NCBI GenBank assembly: GCA_002382445.1
Contig: DGAQ01000046.1
Span: 3,661-58,379 of the forward strand
From: Porticoccaceae bacterium UBA4026
GTDB taxonomy: Bacteria > Pseudomonadota > Gammaproteobacteria > Pseudomonadales > Porticoccaceae
Direction of reading: 5' to 3'
Length of the DNA: 54,719 nt
Positions 34,085 to 41,909 of the stretch are shown one piece after another. A model generated the notes under the pieces. It was not told where the DNA came from. It was given only the letters and a program-made list of their open reading frames with translations, and made no database searches. Each line of letters opens with the position of its first letter. Position 1 is the first letter of the stretch. Both the position numbers and the translations under genes were made by a program.

Positions 34085-34184
34085 CCAAGGTCCCACTTGA
34101 GACTTGGGATTCTTTCTCTTAGTGCACTACTCCGCCCTCCTGGGGCGTAAAATGTTGGTTATTTAGCCCTGGCGGGCTACCAAC
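34085..34184 (+). other. Run of strong hairpins upstream of ubiX
   Basis: Three stem-loops follow one another in 100 bases: CCAAG (34085-34089) with CTTGG (34103-34107); CGCCC (34133-34137) with GGGCG (34143-34147); and a long one, GTTGG plus TAGCCC (34154-34158, 34164-34169) with GGGCTA plus CCAAC (34174-34179, 34180-34184), loop TGGC and one five-base bulge. None is followed by a T-run. They end 54 bases before the ubiX start. A structured 5' leader is the natural reading; I do not recognise a known riboswitch class, and FMN riboswitch core sequences are absent. Confidence 0.45.
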
Positions 34185-34238
34185 TGCCTATTAAACAGGG
34201 CAAAATAGTCTCCGGACTAAATGTGGAGGTTAACAGGA

Positions 34239-34805
34239 ATGGTGCGTTTGATTGTCGGTATGTCTGGATCAAGTGGCGTGATCTATGGAATAAGAATACT
34301 TGAGAAGTTGGCCAATAATCCTGAGATTGAAACTCATTTAATTATGAGCCAAGCCGCGCGTATGAATGTGGGTATCGAGACTGACTGGAAGGCGGAAGAT
34401 GTTGAGGCCTTGGCGGATGTGGTCCACAACAATAAAAATATAGGAGCTAGCATTGCCAGTGGTTCTTTTAAAACCGCAGGTATGGTGGTGGTGCCATGTT
34501 CTATGAAAACGTTGTCAGGTATTGCCAGTTCTTATGCGGACAACCTAATTATTCGTGCGGCAGATGTGGCGCTGAAAGAACGCCGTAGGTTGGTGATTAT
34601 GCCCAGAGAATCTCCTCTGCACTCGGGGCATTGTGAATTGATGCTAAAGGCCAGCCAACTGGGTGCCATTATCTGTCCGCCATCGCCGGCCTTCTACTCA
34701 ATGCCTAAAACTGTAGATGATATTATTAATCATTCGGTCGCTAGAATATTAGACCTATTTGATATTGAGACTGAAAGTCTTGAGCGCTGGCAGGGTAATG
34801 TCTAA
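34239..34805 (+). CDS. ubiX: Flavin prenyltransferase UbiX family
   Basis: Prenylates FMN with dimethylallyl phosphate to give prenyl-FMN, the cofactor of UbiD-type decarboxylases. The protein has 188 residues from the ATG at 34239 (GGAGG at 34225-34229); a start at 34221 is inside the ribosome site. Motifs: IVGMSGSSGVIYGIRILE (about 4-21), VPCSMKTLSGIASSYADNLI, ERRRLVIMPRESPLHSGHCELML and PPSPAFYSMPKTVDDIINHSVARILD. No ubiD gene is present in the window. The stop overlaps the next gene by eight bases. Confidence 0.93.
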   Translation: MVRLIVGMSGSSGVIYGIRILEKLANNPEIETHLIMSQAARMNVGIETDWKAEDVEALADVVHNNKNIGASIASGSFKTAGMVVVPCSMKTLSGIASSYADNLIIRAADVALKERRRLVIMPRESPLHSGHCELMLKASQLGAIICPPSPAFYSMPKTVDDIINHSVARILDLFDIETESLERWQGNV

Positions 34806-35283
34806 AGATTTCAGTAATCTGCACCATTTCTTAAAGGATGAATCGGTTTTAACCATTTCAACTAATGATGAGAAAGGGGCTTGGAGTGCACCCGTACTTT
34901 ATGCGGCAGATACCGCTATTAGCCCATTTGCCTTATATTTTCTTTCGTCCCCTAATAGTCGTCATATTAAGAGCCTGCCTGATGATGGTGTGGTTTCAGC
35001 CTCAATCTACTCAGATTACTCTGGTAATTGGCAATCAATTTGTGGCGCGCAGATGAGTGGGGCCATTAGCGTTGTGTCTGATCAGCAAAAGCCTTTTGTC
35101 GAAAATCTATACTTTGCTCGATTTCCAGAAATTAGAGACCTAATCGACAATCCTCAAGGCGACCAGGAACAGCGCATTGGAGCGGCTTTTGGTAAAAGTT
35201 TCTTTTATCGCGTTCAACCACTATTCGTTCGTTTCACCAATAATGGCGATAGTTTTGCTGGCCGCACAGAGTGGCATTTCTAA
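34798..35283 (+). CDS. UPF0306 (YhbP-like) split-barrel protein of the PNPOx superfamily
   Basis: A 161-residue protein of the pyridoxamine 5'-phosphate oxidase-like FMN-binding split barrel fold, nearest the YhbP/UPF0306 group. Signs: HHFLKDESVLTISTN, FLSSPNSRHIKSL, the WQSICGAQMSGAI block, YFARFPEIRD and the C-terminal FGRT-like FAGRTEWHF. Function is unknown. The ATG at 34798 lies inside the ubiX end (eight-base overlap), so translation is coupled to a flavin-modifying enzyme, which fits flavin binding. It converges with putA, five bases from its stop. Confidence 0.82.
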   Translation: MSKDFSNLHHFLKDESVLTISTNDEKGAWSAPVLYAADTAISPFALYFLSSPNSRHIKSLPDDGVVSASIYSDYSGNWQSICGAQMSGAISVVSDQQKPFVENLYFARFPEIRDLIDNPQGDQEQRIGAAFGKSFFYRVQPLFVRFTNNGDSFAGRTEWHF

Positions 35284-35288
35284 TAACT

Positions 35289-38200
35289 TTACTCGGTCAG
35301 GTTAAATAACTGCGTATTGCCTCCTCGTGCGACTAAATTTTCTGTGCGAGTGCGCTCGCTCAAAAACCACAACAACCAGTGATAATGATAGCCTAGGTCA
35401 TTTTTAGGCCACTCAATTAGAGGAATAATACTGCCGTTGCGACTAGCGATGATCTGTCGCAATGGTTGGCTATTGGTCTCGGCGGTATTGGCTATTATCC
35501 CTGCAATGTCAGCATGCTGAATAAGGTCCATTGCTTGGTTAAGGCTAGCTAGGATTAGCAGGTTTTTCGGCAATCCGTTCTTAATATAGCTATCTATAAT
35601 ATTGGACAGTTTACTCTCTAGACTCTCGTCAGATGCAATAATCAAGGAGCAACCGCAGAGTAGTGCGCTTCCAATTTGTTTAACAGCATCTTCAAATGGA
35701 TCAGTTTCCCTTATTAATAAGAGCATAACTCCGCGTCCATGAACTGATAATTGGTTGGACTCGCCAGTCGGGCCAGGCAGTTCAATCGGTGCTGCCATCT
35801 TTTTTAGGACGACAGCCTGGATCTGAGGGTTAAGTAAAGGAACCTCATAAGTTTTTAATAGGATGTTCAGTCGTTGTTCTATCGAGATGCTCTGCCAGTG
35901 ATGAATTGCCTTTGACGCAAGAGCTACCTTATCTATTTTATGGCTACTTTTGGTCTGCGCTCTCAGGTTAAAGATTGGAGCATCCTTAATTTCTGGCTGA
36001 TGATGTATTGCCGAAGAATAACGAAAGAGGTAATTGGGACCGCCGGCTTTTGGACCCGTTCCCGATAGACCTCGTCCTCCGAACGGATTGACACCTACGA
36101 CGGCGCCAACCATGTTTCGGTTAATGTAGACATTACCCGCGATAGTATTTCTGAATACCGTGTCTGCAAAAGCTTCAATGCGACTATGAATACCCAAAGT
36201 AAGGCCATAACGAGTGTCGTTAATTTGCTTTATAACTTTTTGAAGTTGGTCCGCCGAATAGCGAATGACATGCAGTACAGGGCCAAAAACTTCCTCGCTA
36301 AGCTGATCTAGTGAATCTATTTCAAATACATGGGGGGCGACAAAGCTTCCATTTGCACAAGTTGCATTAAGCTCCACCTTGGCTATTAGTGTTGCCTCAC
36401 TCGTCATCCGGTCAATATGAGCGTCGAGAGTGTGCTTTGCATCCATGTCGATCACTGGCCCTAAGTCAGTAGCAAGGTGTTTTGGGTTGCCGACATTAAT
36501 TGATGCCATTGCACCAGAAAGCATGACCAGCACCTGATCGGCAATATCCTGCTGTATGAATAGAACTCGAAGAGCGGAGCAACGTTGTCCTGCGCTTAGA
36601 AATGCAGAGCTGATAATGTCGTCGACCACCTGCTCGGGAAGCGCACTTGAGTCGACTATCATACAGTTTTGGCCGCCGGTTTCGGCAATAAAAGGAATAG
36701 GGCGTCCTGGGCGATTAGCAAGCTGGCGATTAATGATTAATGCTGTTGCGGTTGAACCAGTGAAGGCAATCCCTGAAATACGGTGGTCTGGAATAAGTAT
36801 TTTGCCTACTTTAGAGCCGCTACCTAACAAAAATTGCAATGCCTCCTGTGGTACGCCAGCACGATGGAATAATTTTATAGCATAGGCCGCTACAGCAGGA
36901 GTTTGCATGGCAGGTTTGGCAATTACCGTGTTGCCTGCAGCCAAAGCTGCCGCGATTTGACCTGTAAAGATGGCCAACGGAAAATTCCAAGGGCTGATAC
37001 ATAAAAATACACCTTGGCCTTGCAATTTTAGCGAGTGCTCTAGGTGCATATTACGTGCTTGGATGGCGTAATAACGACAAAAATCGATTGCTTCTCGGAC
37101 TTCAGATAAACCATCATTAAGTGTTCGTCCAGCTTCATTCGCGAGTAAAGCGATGAGCTCGGCACAGTCGCACTCTATGTAATTGGCAACTTTATCTAAG
37201 ATGTCTGCGCGACATTGATGGCCTCTTGAATTCCAATCAGCCTGCGCGATGTAGGCTGATTCCAGGGCCTGTGAAATATCTCTTTGACTAGCTGCACTAA
37301 AGTGACCTATAAGCTCCGACTGATCCGCAGGATTGAACTGCTCTTTAACGTCAATCTCTTTACTTTCACCATTAACAATTGAGTGTGTAACCAATAATTC
37401 TTTAGAGACTTCCTCTATGCGAGTGAGTAATGTCTCGGTCTCACAGACCGAATCTAGATCTATTCCTCGCGCATTTTTGCGCATTTCGCCTGCGGCTTCG
37501 AAAATCTGCTCTGGAATTGGTATTCCTTTATGTTGGTATGGGAATGTATTCGTCACTTCTGATTCTGTGTCGTTTAGAAGTTCTTCAACGGGCGTTTTCT
37601 TATCAAGAAATCGATTAACAAATGAACTATTAGCGCCGTTCTCCAGTAGTCGCCTTACCAGGTAAGGCAGAAGATTTTTATGGTTACCTATAGGGGCATA
37701 AACTCTAACCGAGAAAGGTCTGTTGGGGTATTGTTTTTGAAGTTGCGGGTATAGGCTGTGCCCCATGCCATGTAGCCTTTGGAATTCAAACTCACGATCA
37801 CCGGCCAATTCCAATATCATCGAGACGGTGTAGGCATTATGTGTGGCAAATTGAGGAAATATTTTTTGCGGCGCATCTAGTAATAGTGCAGCACAATGCT
37901 GGTAGCATAGGTCGGTATTAGACTTCCTAGTGAACACTGGATAGCTTTCGAGGCCTAATTCTTGTGCGTGTTTAATCTCCGCGTCCCAGTAGGCACCTTT
38001 GACCAAACGCACCATCAGCCTGCGCTCAGATTTCTCTGCCAGAGCGATAAGCCATTTAGCAGAGTCCGGCGCGCGTTTTTGGTACGCTTGTAATACAAAA
38101 CCAAGTCCTTGCCAATCTGCCAAATCAGGGTCGCAGGCGAGAGCTTCAAAGACATCTAGGGAGATATCTAGACGATATGATTCTTCTGCGTCAATAGAGA

Positions 38201-39056
38201 GACTGATATTGTGTTGCTTGGCTTGTTGGCACAGCTGCTTGATGCGCGGCAATAATTCAGTCATCACTAGTGAGTGTTGGGCGAAATAGTATCTTGGGTG
38301 CAGCGCAGACAGTTTTACTGAGATGCCATTTGTTCGATAAATATCGGGATAGTCCTCCGCACCTTGTTGACGAGCGACTCCGATTTCATCAATTGCTTGG
38401 CTATAGGCATGCAGGTAGGACCGAGCATCTTCATCGGTGCGCGCACCTTCTCCAAGCATGTCGAATGAAAATAGAGTGTCACTATGATTTTTCTTGCGGC
38501 CTTGCTCGATGCCTTCAGCGATGCTCCGACCGAGGACATATTGACCCCCCATGATACGCATAGCTTGCATTACGGCGGCGCGGATGGCAGGTTCACCGAT
38601 CGTTGCGGTGAGTCGTTTTATCCAGCTCTCTGGGTGTTGAGTGATGTCAGTATCTAAGCTGACCAAGTGGCCCGTTAGCATCAGTCCCCAGGTAGAGGCG
38701 TTGACAAATAATGAGTCTGATTGGCCCCGATGATTATTCCATTTCCCCGAGCGAATTTTTTCAGCAATCAGGCGGTCAGCCGTCAGTCCGTCAGGGACGC
38801 GCAAAAGCGCCTCGGCCAAACACATTAAGGCGACGCCTTCGCCGTTGGATAAGCCAAACTGAAGTAGAAAAGCATCGAGGGTTCCTCCGCTTGCTTTTCC
38901 GGTCCGGCAGTCGGTGACTAGGTTTCGAGCAGAAATAAGAATACGCTCTCTAGCCTCTTTCGAGAGAGGTGTGCTAAGAATCAGTTGACTAACTATTTGG
39001 TGTTCATCGAAATGAGCGGTTTCTCGAATCTTTTGTCGTAATCTAATTTGGTTCAT
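35289..39056 (-). CDS. putA: Bifunctional proline dehydrogenase / L-glutamate gamma-semialdehyde dehydrogenase PutA
   Basis: Oxidises proline to glutamate in two steps with FAD and NAD+. It has 1255 residues from the ATG at 39056, which has GAGG upstream; a start at 39134 adds a non-family extension. Domains: an N-terminal region without the ribbon-helix-helix DNA-binding domain of E. coli PutA, the proline dehydrogenase barrel (about 170-470, with GISVKLSALHPRY and RLVKGAYWD), the aldehyde dehydrogenase (about 560-970, with PWNFPLAIFTGQIAAALAAG and catalytic Cys in FLSAGQRCSALRV), and a C-terminal ALDH-like domain with weak identity (about 1000-1255). So it does not repress itself. The Lrp-type gene divergent from it is the likely regulator. 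Confidence 0.95.
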   Translation of the reverse strand: MNQIRLRQKIRETAHFDEHQIVSQLILSTPLSKEARERILISARNLVTDCRTGKASGGTLDAFLLQFGLSNGEGVALMCLAEALLRVPDGLTADRLIAEKIRSGKWNNHRGQSDSLFVNASTWGLMLTGHLVSLDTDITQHPESWIKRLTATIGEPAIRAAVMQAMRIMGGQYVLGRSIAEGIEQGRKKNHSDTLFSFDMLGEGARTDEDARSYLHAYSQAIDEIGVARQQGAEDYPDIYRTNGISVKLSALHPRYYFAQHSLVMTELLPRIKQLCQQAKQHNISLSIDAEESYRLDISLDVFEALACDPDLADWQGLGFVLQAYQKRAPDSAKWLIALAEKSERRLMVRLVKGAYWDAEIKHAQELGLESYPVFTRKSNTDLCYQHCAALLLDAPQKIFPQFATHNAYTVSMILELAGDREFEFQRLHGMGHSLYPQLQKQYPNRPFSVRVYAPIGNHKNLLPYLVRRLLENGANSSFVNRFLDKKTPVEELLNDTESEVTNTFPYQHKGIPIPEQIFEAAGEMRKNARGIDLDSVCETETLLTRIEEVSKELLVTHSIVNGESKEIDVKEQFNPADQSELIGHFSAASQRDISQALESAYIAQADWNSRGHQCRADILDKVANYIECDCAELIALLANEAGRTLNDGLSEVREAIDFCRYYAIQARNMHLEHSLKLQGQGVFLCISPWNFPLAIFTGQIAAALAAGNTVIAKPAMQTPAVAAYAIKLFHRAGVPQEALQFLLGSGSKVGKILIPDHRISGIAFTGSTATALIINRQLANRPGRPIPFIAETGGQNCMIVDSSALPEQVVDDIISSAFLSAGQRCSALRVLFIQQDIADQVLVMLSGAMASINVGNPKHLATDLGPVIDMDAKHTLDAHIDRMTSEATLIAKVELNATCANGSFVAPHVFEIDSLDQLSEEVFGPVLHVIRYSADQLQKVIKQINDTRYGLTLGIHSRIEAFADTVFRNTIAGNVYINRNMVGAVVGVNPFGGRGLSGTGPKAGGPNYLFRYSSAIHHQPEIKDAPIFNLRAQTKSSHKIDKVALASKAIHHWQSISIEQRLNILLKTYEVPLLNPQIQAVVLKKMAAPIELPGPTGESNQLSVHGRGVMLLLIRETDPFEDAVKQIGSALLCGCSLIIASDESLESKLSNIIDSYIKNGLPKNLLILASLNQAMDLIQHADIAGIIANTAETNSQPLRQIIASRNGSIIPLIEWPKNDLGYHYHWLLWFLSERTRTENLVARGGNTQLFNLTE

Positions 39057-39212
39057 TGAGAGCCTCAAAAAAGTCCATAATGCGTTATTAATTATTCTGC
39101 ATTTTGATTCAAAAGCTTTAGTATATGCCTCCAAATTTGACTATTTTGCCATATTTAATAATGCTAATATCTAATTTATAGATTATCATGCTTTATAGGT
39201 TACGGGTAAAGT

Positions 39213-39233
39213 TTAACAATTTTCTGTTGTTAA
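39213..39233. promoter_or_regulatory. Inverted repeat between putA and the Lrp-type regulator
   Basis: TTAACAA (39213-39219) and TTGTTAA (39227-39233) are exact complements with a seven-base spacer, 37 bases before the regulator start. The size and AT-richness suit an Lrp/AsnC-type operator for control of the regulator itself and of divergent putA. The whole 214-base gap (39057-39270) is AT-rich. Confidence 0.4.
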
Positions 39234-39270
39234 CGGCGTGTTTCTAGAGACATTAATCTTAGAGGTGACA

Positions 39271-39747
39271 ATGAAAAATATAGTGGCGCTGGATAGAATT
39301 GATAAACGGATTTTAATGGTACTTCAGAGCAACGGACGGATTTCTAATGTAGAACTTTCACGCCAGGTTAATTTGACCCCGACACCCTGTCTGGAGAGAG
39401 TCAAAAGATTAGAGAAAGAGGGCTTCATTACGGACTATGTGGCCCTAATTGACCCAGTAAAAGTTAATTCCGGCCTCTGTGCTTATATCGAGGTTCAGTT
39501 GGTGAGTTCAACAACTGATGCATTTAAGCGTTTTAATCAACAGATGATTGACCTTCCTGAGGTGCAGGAATGCCAAATGGTGGCTGGAGGTTTTGATTAT
39601 TTGATTAAAATCCGAGTGTCGGATATGCAGCATTATCAGCGCTTCTTAGGCGAAAAACTTGCATCGATCAGCGATATAAGCCAAACCCATACCTACGTTG
39701 TTATTCAAGATGTTAAGTCAGAAACTGCAGTTCAGATTAACAGCTAG
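39271..39747 (+). CDS. Lrp/AsnC family transcriptional regulator (probable PutR/BkdR type)
   Basis: A 158-residue leucine-responsive-type regulator: N-terminal HTH (about 8-62, DRIDKRILMVLQSNGRISNVELS, key helix LTPTPCLERVKRLEKEGF) and C-terminal RAM ligand-binding domain (about 70-150, CAYIEVQLV, VQECQMVAGGFDYLIKIRV). The ATG at 39271 has GAGGTGA just before; a GTG at 39238 is less likely. Regulators of this type next to putA usually activate proline use. Its stop TAG and the stop of alanine racemase on the other strand share two bases. Confidence 0.92.
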   Translation: MKNIVALDRIDKRILMVLQSNGRISNVELSRQVNLTPTPCLERVKRLEKEGFITDYVALIDPVKVNSGLCAYIEVQLVSSTTDAFKRFNQQMIDLPEVQECQMVAGGFDYLIKIRVSDMQHYQRFLGEKLASISDISQTHTYVVIQDVKSETAVQINS

Positions 39748-40844
39748 TTAACATAAATTCGCGGCACGCGCGAGGGCATTCGTGTGAGTAACTCATAACC
39801 GATTGTGTCGCAGTGGTGAGCAATTTCGTTAACCGGAAGTTCAGGCCCCCAAAGTACGACTTTGTCTCCGATAGATACAAGGTCTAGGTCAGTGACGTCG
39901 ACTGTAATCATGTCCATTGAAACTCTTCCTACCAGAGGGCAGCGCACGCCGTTAATAAGAACGGGCGTTCCATTGGGTGCGTGGCGCGGATAGCCATCAC
40001 CGTAGCCAACAGTAATGGTAGCAATGGTTGAGTCTCGTTTTGCCGTCCAGTTGGCGGTGTAACCGACGGACTCACCGGATGAAATGCATCGAATGGAGAT
40101 CACCGCCGACTGCAGGGACATAACAGGTATAAGTTTGTCGGCGTTGTCTTGCTCTTCTGAGAATGGTGAGTTCCCATAGAGCATATAACCCGGTCTTTGC
40201 CAGTCACGATGAGTTTTCGGCCAAGCTAAAATAGCAGCCGAATTGGCAAGAGATTGTTTGATAATATCGCCACTCGCCAAGGTCTGAGATTTTATCCATT
40301 GATCAAAAATAGCCAATTGTGCACTCGTTGCGCTACTGCCCATATCATCGGCGCAAGCGAAGTGCGAGGCTGCGATAATGGGCTTGGCAACATTGTCGCT
40401 ATTTTTTAGTGCCTGATAGGCTTGGATCGCTTCTTTAGGCTGAAATCCAAGGCGGTGCATACCGGTATCTATACCCAGCCATACGATTATCGGCTGGGAG
40501 ATCGATGCATTTACAATGGCATCGTTTTGCACTAGGTTTTCGACCATTAGCATGAAATTGTTATCAGCGGCGATTGCAACTTCATCGCAAGAGAAAGTGC
40601 CTTCAAGTAATAAGATAGGCTGTTGGATGCCGGCTTGTCGAAGAGTCAAGGCTTCGTCAATCGAGGCTACGCCAAATGCTGGCGCAGACTCTGCTAGCGC
40701 ACGACTAACCTCTATCATGCCATGCCCGTAAGCATTAGCTTTAACCATGGGAATAGCGTTGGCTCCTGGTGCCAGTGATTGCGCTAAGGCGAAATTGGAC
40801 CTTAGAGATTTTAAGTCAACAACAGCAACCGTTGGTCTAGACAT
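39744..40844 (-). CDS. alr: Alanine racemase
   Basis: PLP enzyme that interconverts L- and D-alanine, for cell-wall synthesis or alanine catabolism. It has 366 residues. PLP Lys is K35 in PMVKANAYGHG; the second catalytic Tyr is in ESVGYTANW (about 262); TVGYGDGYPR and GRVSMDMITVDV are family blocks. It follows the D-amino acid aminotransferase gene by 14 bases on the same strand, so D-Ala made here can feed that transaminase. A dadX-type catabolic role is possible given putA and the oxoproline genes, and I cannot separate alr from dadX by sequence. Confidence 0.95.
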   Translation of the reverse strand: MSRPTVAVVDLKSLRSNFALAQSLAPGANAIPMVKANAYGHGMIEVSRALAESAPAFGVASIDEALTLRQAGIQQPILLLEGTFSCDEVAIAADNNFMLMVENLVQNDAIVNASISQPIIVWLGIDTGMHRLGFQPKEAIQAYQALKNSDNVAKPIIAASHFACADDMGSSATSAQLAIFDQWIKSQTLASGDIIKQSLANSAAILAWPKTHRDWQRPGYMLYGNSPFSEEQDNADKLIPVMSLQSAVISIRCISSGESVGYTANWTAKRDSTIATITVGYGDGYPRHAPNGTPVLINGVRCPLVGRVSMDMITVDVTDLDLVSIGDKVVLWGPELPVNEIAHHCDTIGYELLTRMPSRVPRIYVN

Positions 40845-40858
40845 AATAGTTGGTACCG

Positions 40859-41716
40859 CTAGTAATTAAACTTGTGAGCGGAGAAAAGTCGTTGAGCAGC
40901 CAGCCAAACATCTCCGACCTTGCCATCTCCGACGGGGCTTCCATCCACCTCAATGACCGCGCCCACCTCTTTGGTGGAGCTGCTAATCCAAACTTCGTCG
41001 GCGTCAAGCACCTCTTGTTTAGTGATGGCTCGTTCTTCAACCGGAATTGATCCATCGTTACGAAGAATATCGAGCAGCATATAGCGGGTAATGCCTGGTA
41101 ATAGTTGATTATCCAGGGGGGGCGTTATAAGTGTGCCATTTTTAACTATAAAAGCATTGCATGAGCTGGCTTCAGTGAGTTCATTGTTGGCATTGAACAG
41201 CAACGTTTCATCATGACCTTGGTCGTATCCCTGCTGAAAATGTAGGACATTACCCAGCAGCGCAGTGGACTTAATGTGGCAGCGCTGCCATCGAAGGTCT
41301 TGAGCAGTTGATACTTTGTATCCTTTGGCGATTGTTTTGTCTGCTACTGGAGGCTCAGGAATTTCAAAGCTAAACCCAAAGATCGTTGGTTCAACATTCG
41401 CAGGGAAGGCATGGTATCGTTTAGTATCTGCACCTCGGCTAACCTGGAGGTAAATGCCTAAATTACTGTTACCATTTTTACTAGCAAGGTCTTCACAGAG
41501 CGATTTCCATTGCTGGTGAGACCAGTCAACATTCAAACCAATGCCTTTAAATCCATCGTTCATGCGGTCAATATGGGGACCAAAACCTAATAATTTTCCC
41601 TGATAAGAGGGGATAACTTCATAGATCCCGTCACCGAAAAGAAAACCACGATCCAGGGGCGAAATCTTAGCCTCTGACATCGGCATGTATGAACCATTTA
41701 GAAAAACAATACTCAT
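40859..41716 (-). CDS. dat: D-amino acid aminotransferase (D-alanine:2-oxoglutarate type)
   Basis: PLP fold-type IV enzyme of 285 residues. Lys149 in HIKSTALLGNVL is the PLP lysine; LDRGFLFGDGIYEV (about 21-34) and the C-terminal ELTEASSCNAFIVKNG are fold-type IV blocks. D-amino acid aminotransferases move the amino group between D-Ala and 2-oxoglutarate to give D-Glu. Branched-chain and 4-amino-4-deoxychorismate lyases share the fold; the alanine racemase 14 bases downstream favours D-amino acid use. A 193-base gap separates it from the oxoproline genes upstream, and probably holds its promoter. Confidence 0.88.
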   Translation of the reverse strand: MSIVFLNGSYMPMSEAKISPLDRGFLFGDGIYEVIPSYQGKLLGFGPHIDRMNDGFKGIGLNVDWSHQQWKSLCEDLASKNGNSNLGIYLQVSRGADTKRYHAFPANVEPTIFGFSFEIPEPPVADKTIAKGYKVSTAQDLRWQRCHIKSTALLGNVLHFQQGYDQGHDETLLFNANNELTEASSCNAFIVKNGTLITPPLDNQLLPGITRYMLLDILRNDGSIPVEERAITKQEVLDADEVWISSSTKEVGAVIEVDGSPVGDGKVGDVWLAAQRLFSAHKFNY

Positions 41717-41909
41717 AGATAGACCTTAGTTTTGTATAGGTTAAAAATAGCGTTGGGCTGATCGTCTTTAGGTATTCCGAAGCAAAAAATAATATCAGTT
41801 AGTGACGTTTTAGACAAAGCTAATTGATTTTAAAATGACGCATCTGGATTAAATTGCAGGAAAATCTCCAAGTTACTAGGCATTTCAAGTGAAAATATCT
41901 GGTGTGCCA

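Noticed and set aside
33976..34184. FMN riboswitch upstream of ubiX
   Set aside because: The conserved core blocks of that class are absent and the hairpin order does not fit; kept only as an unassigned structured region.
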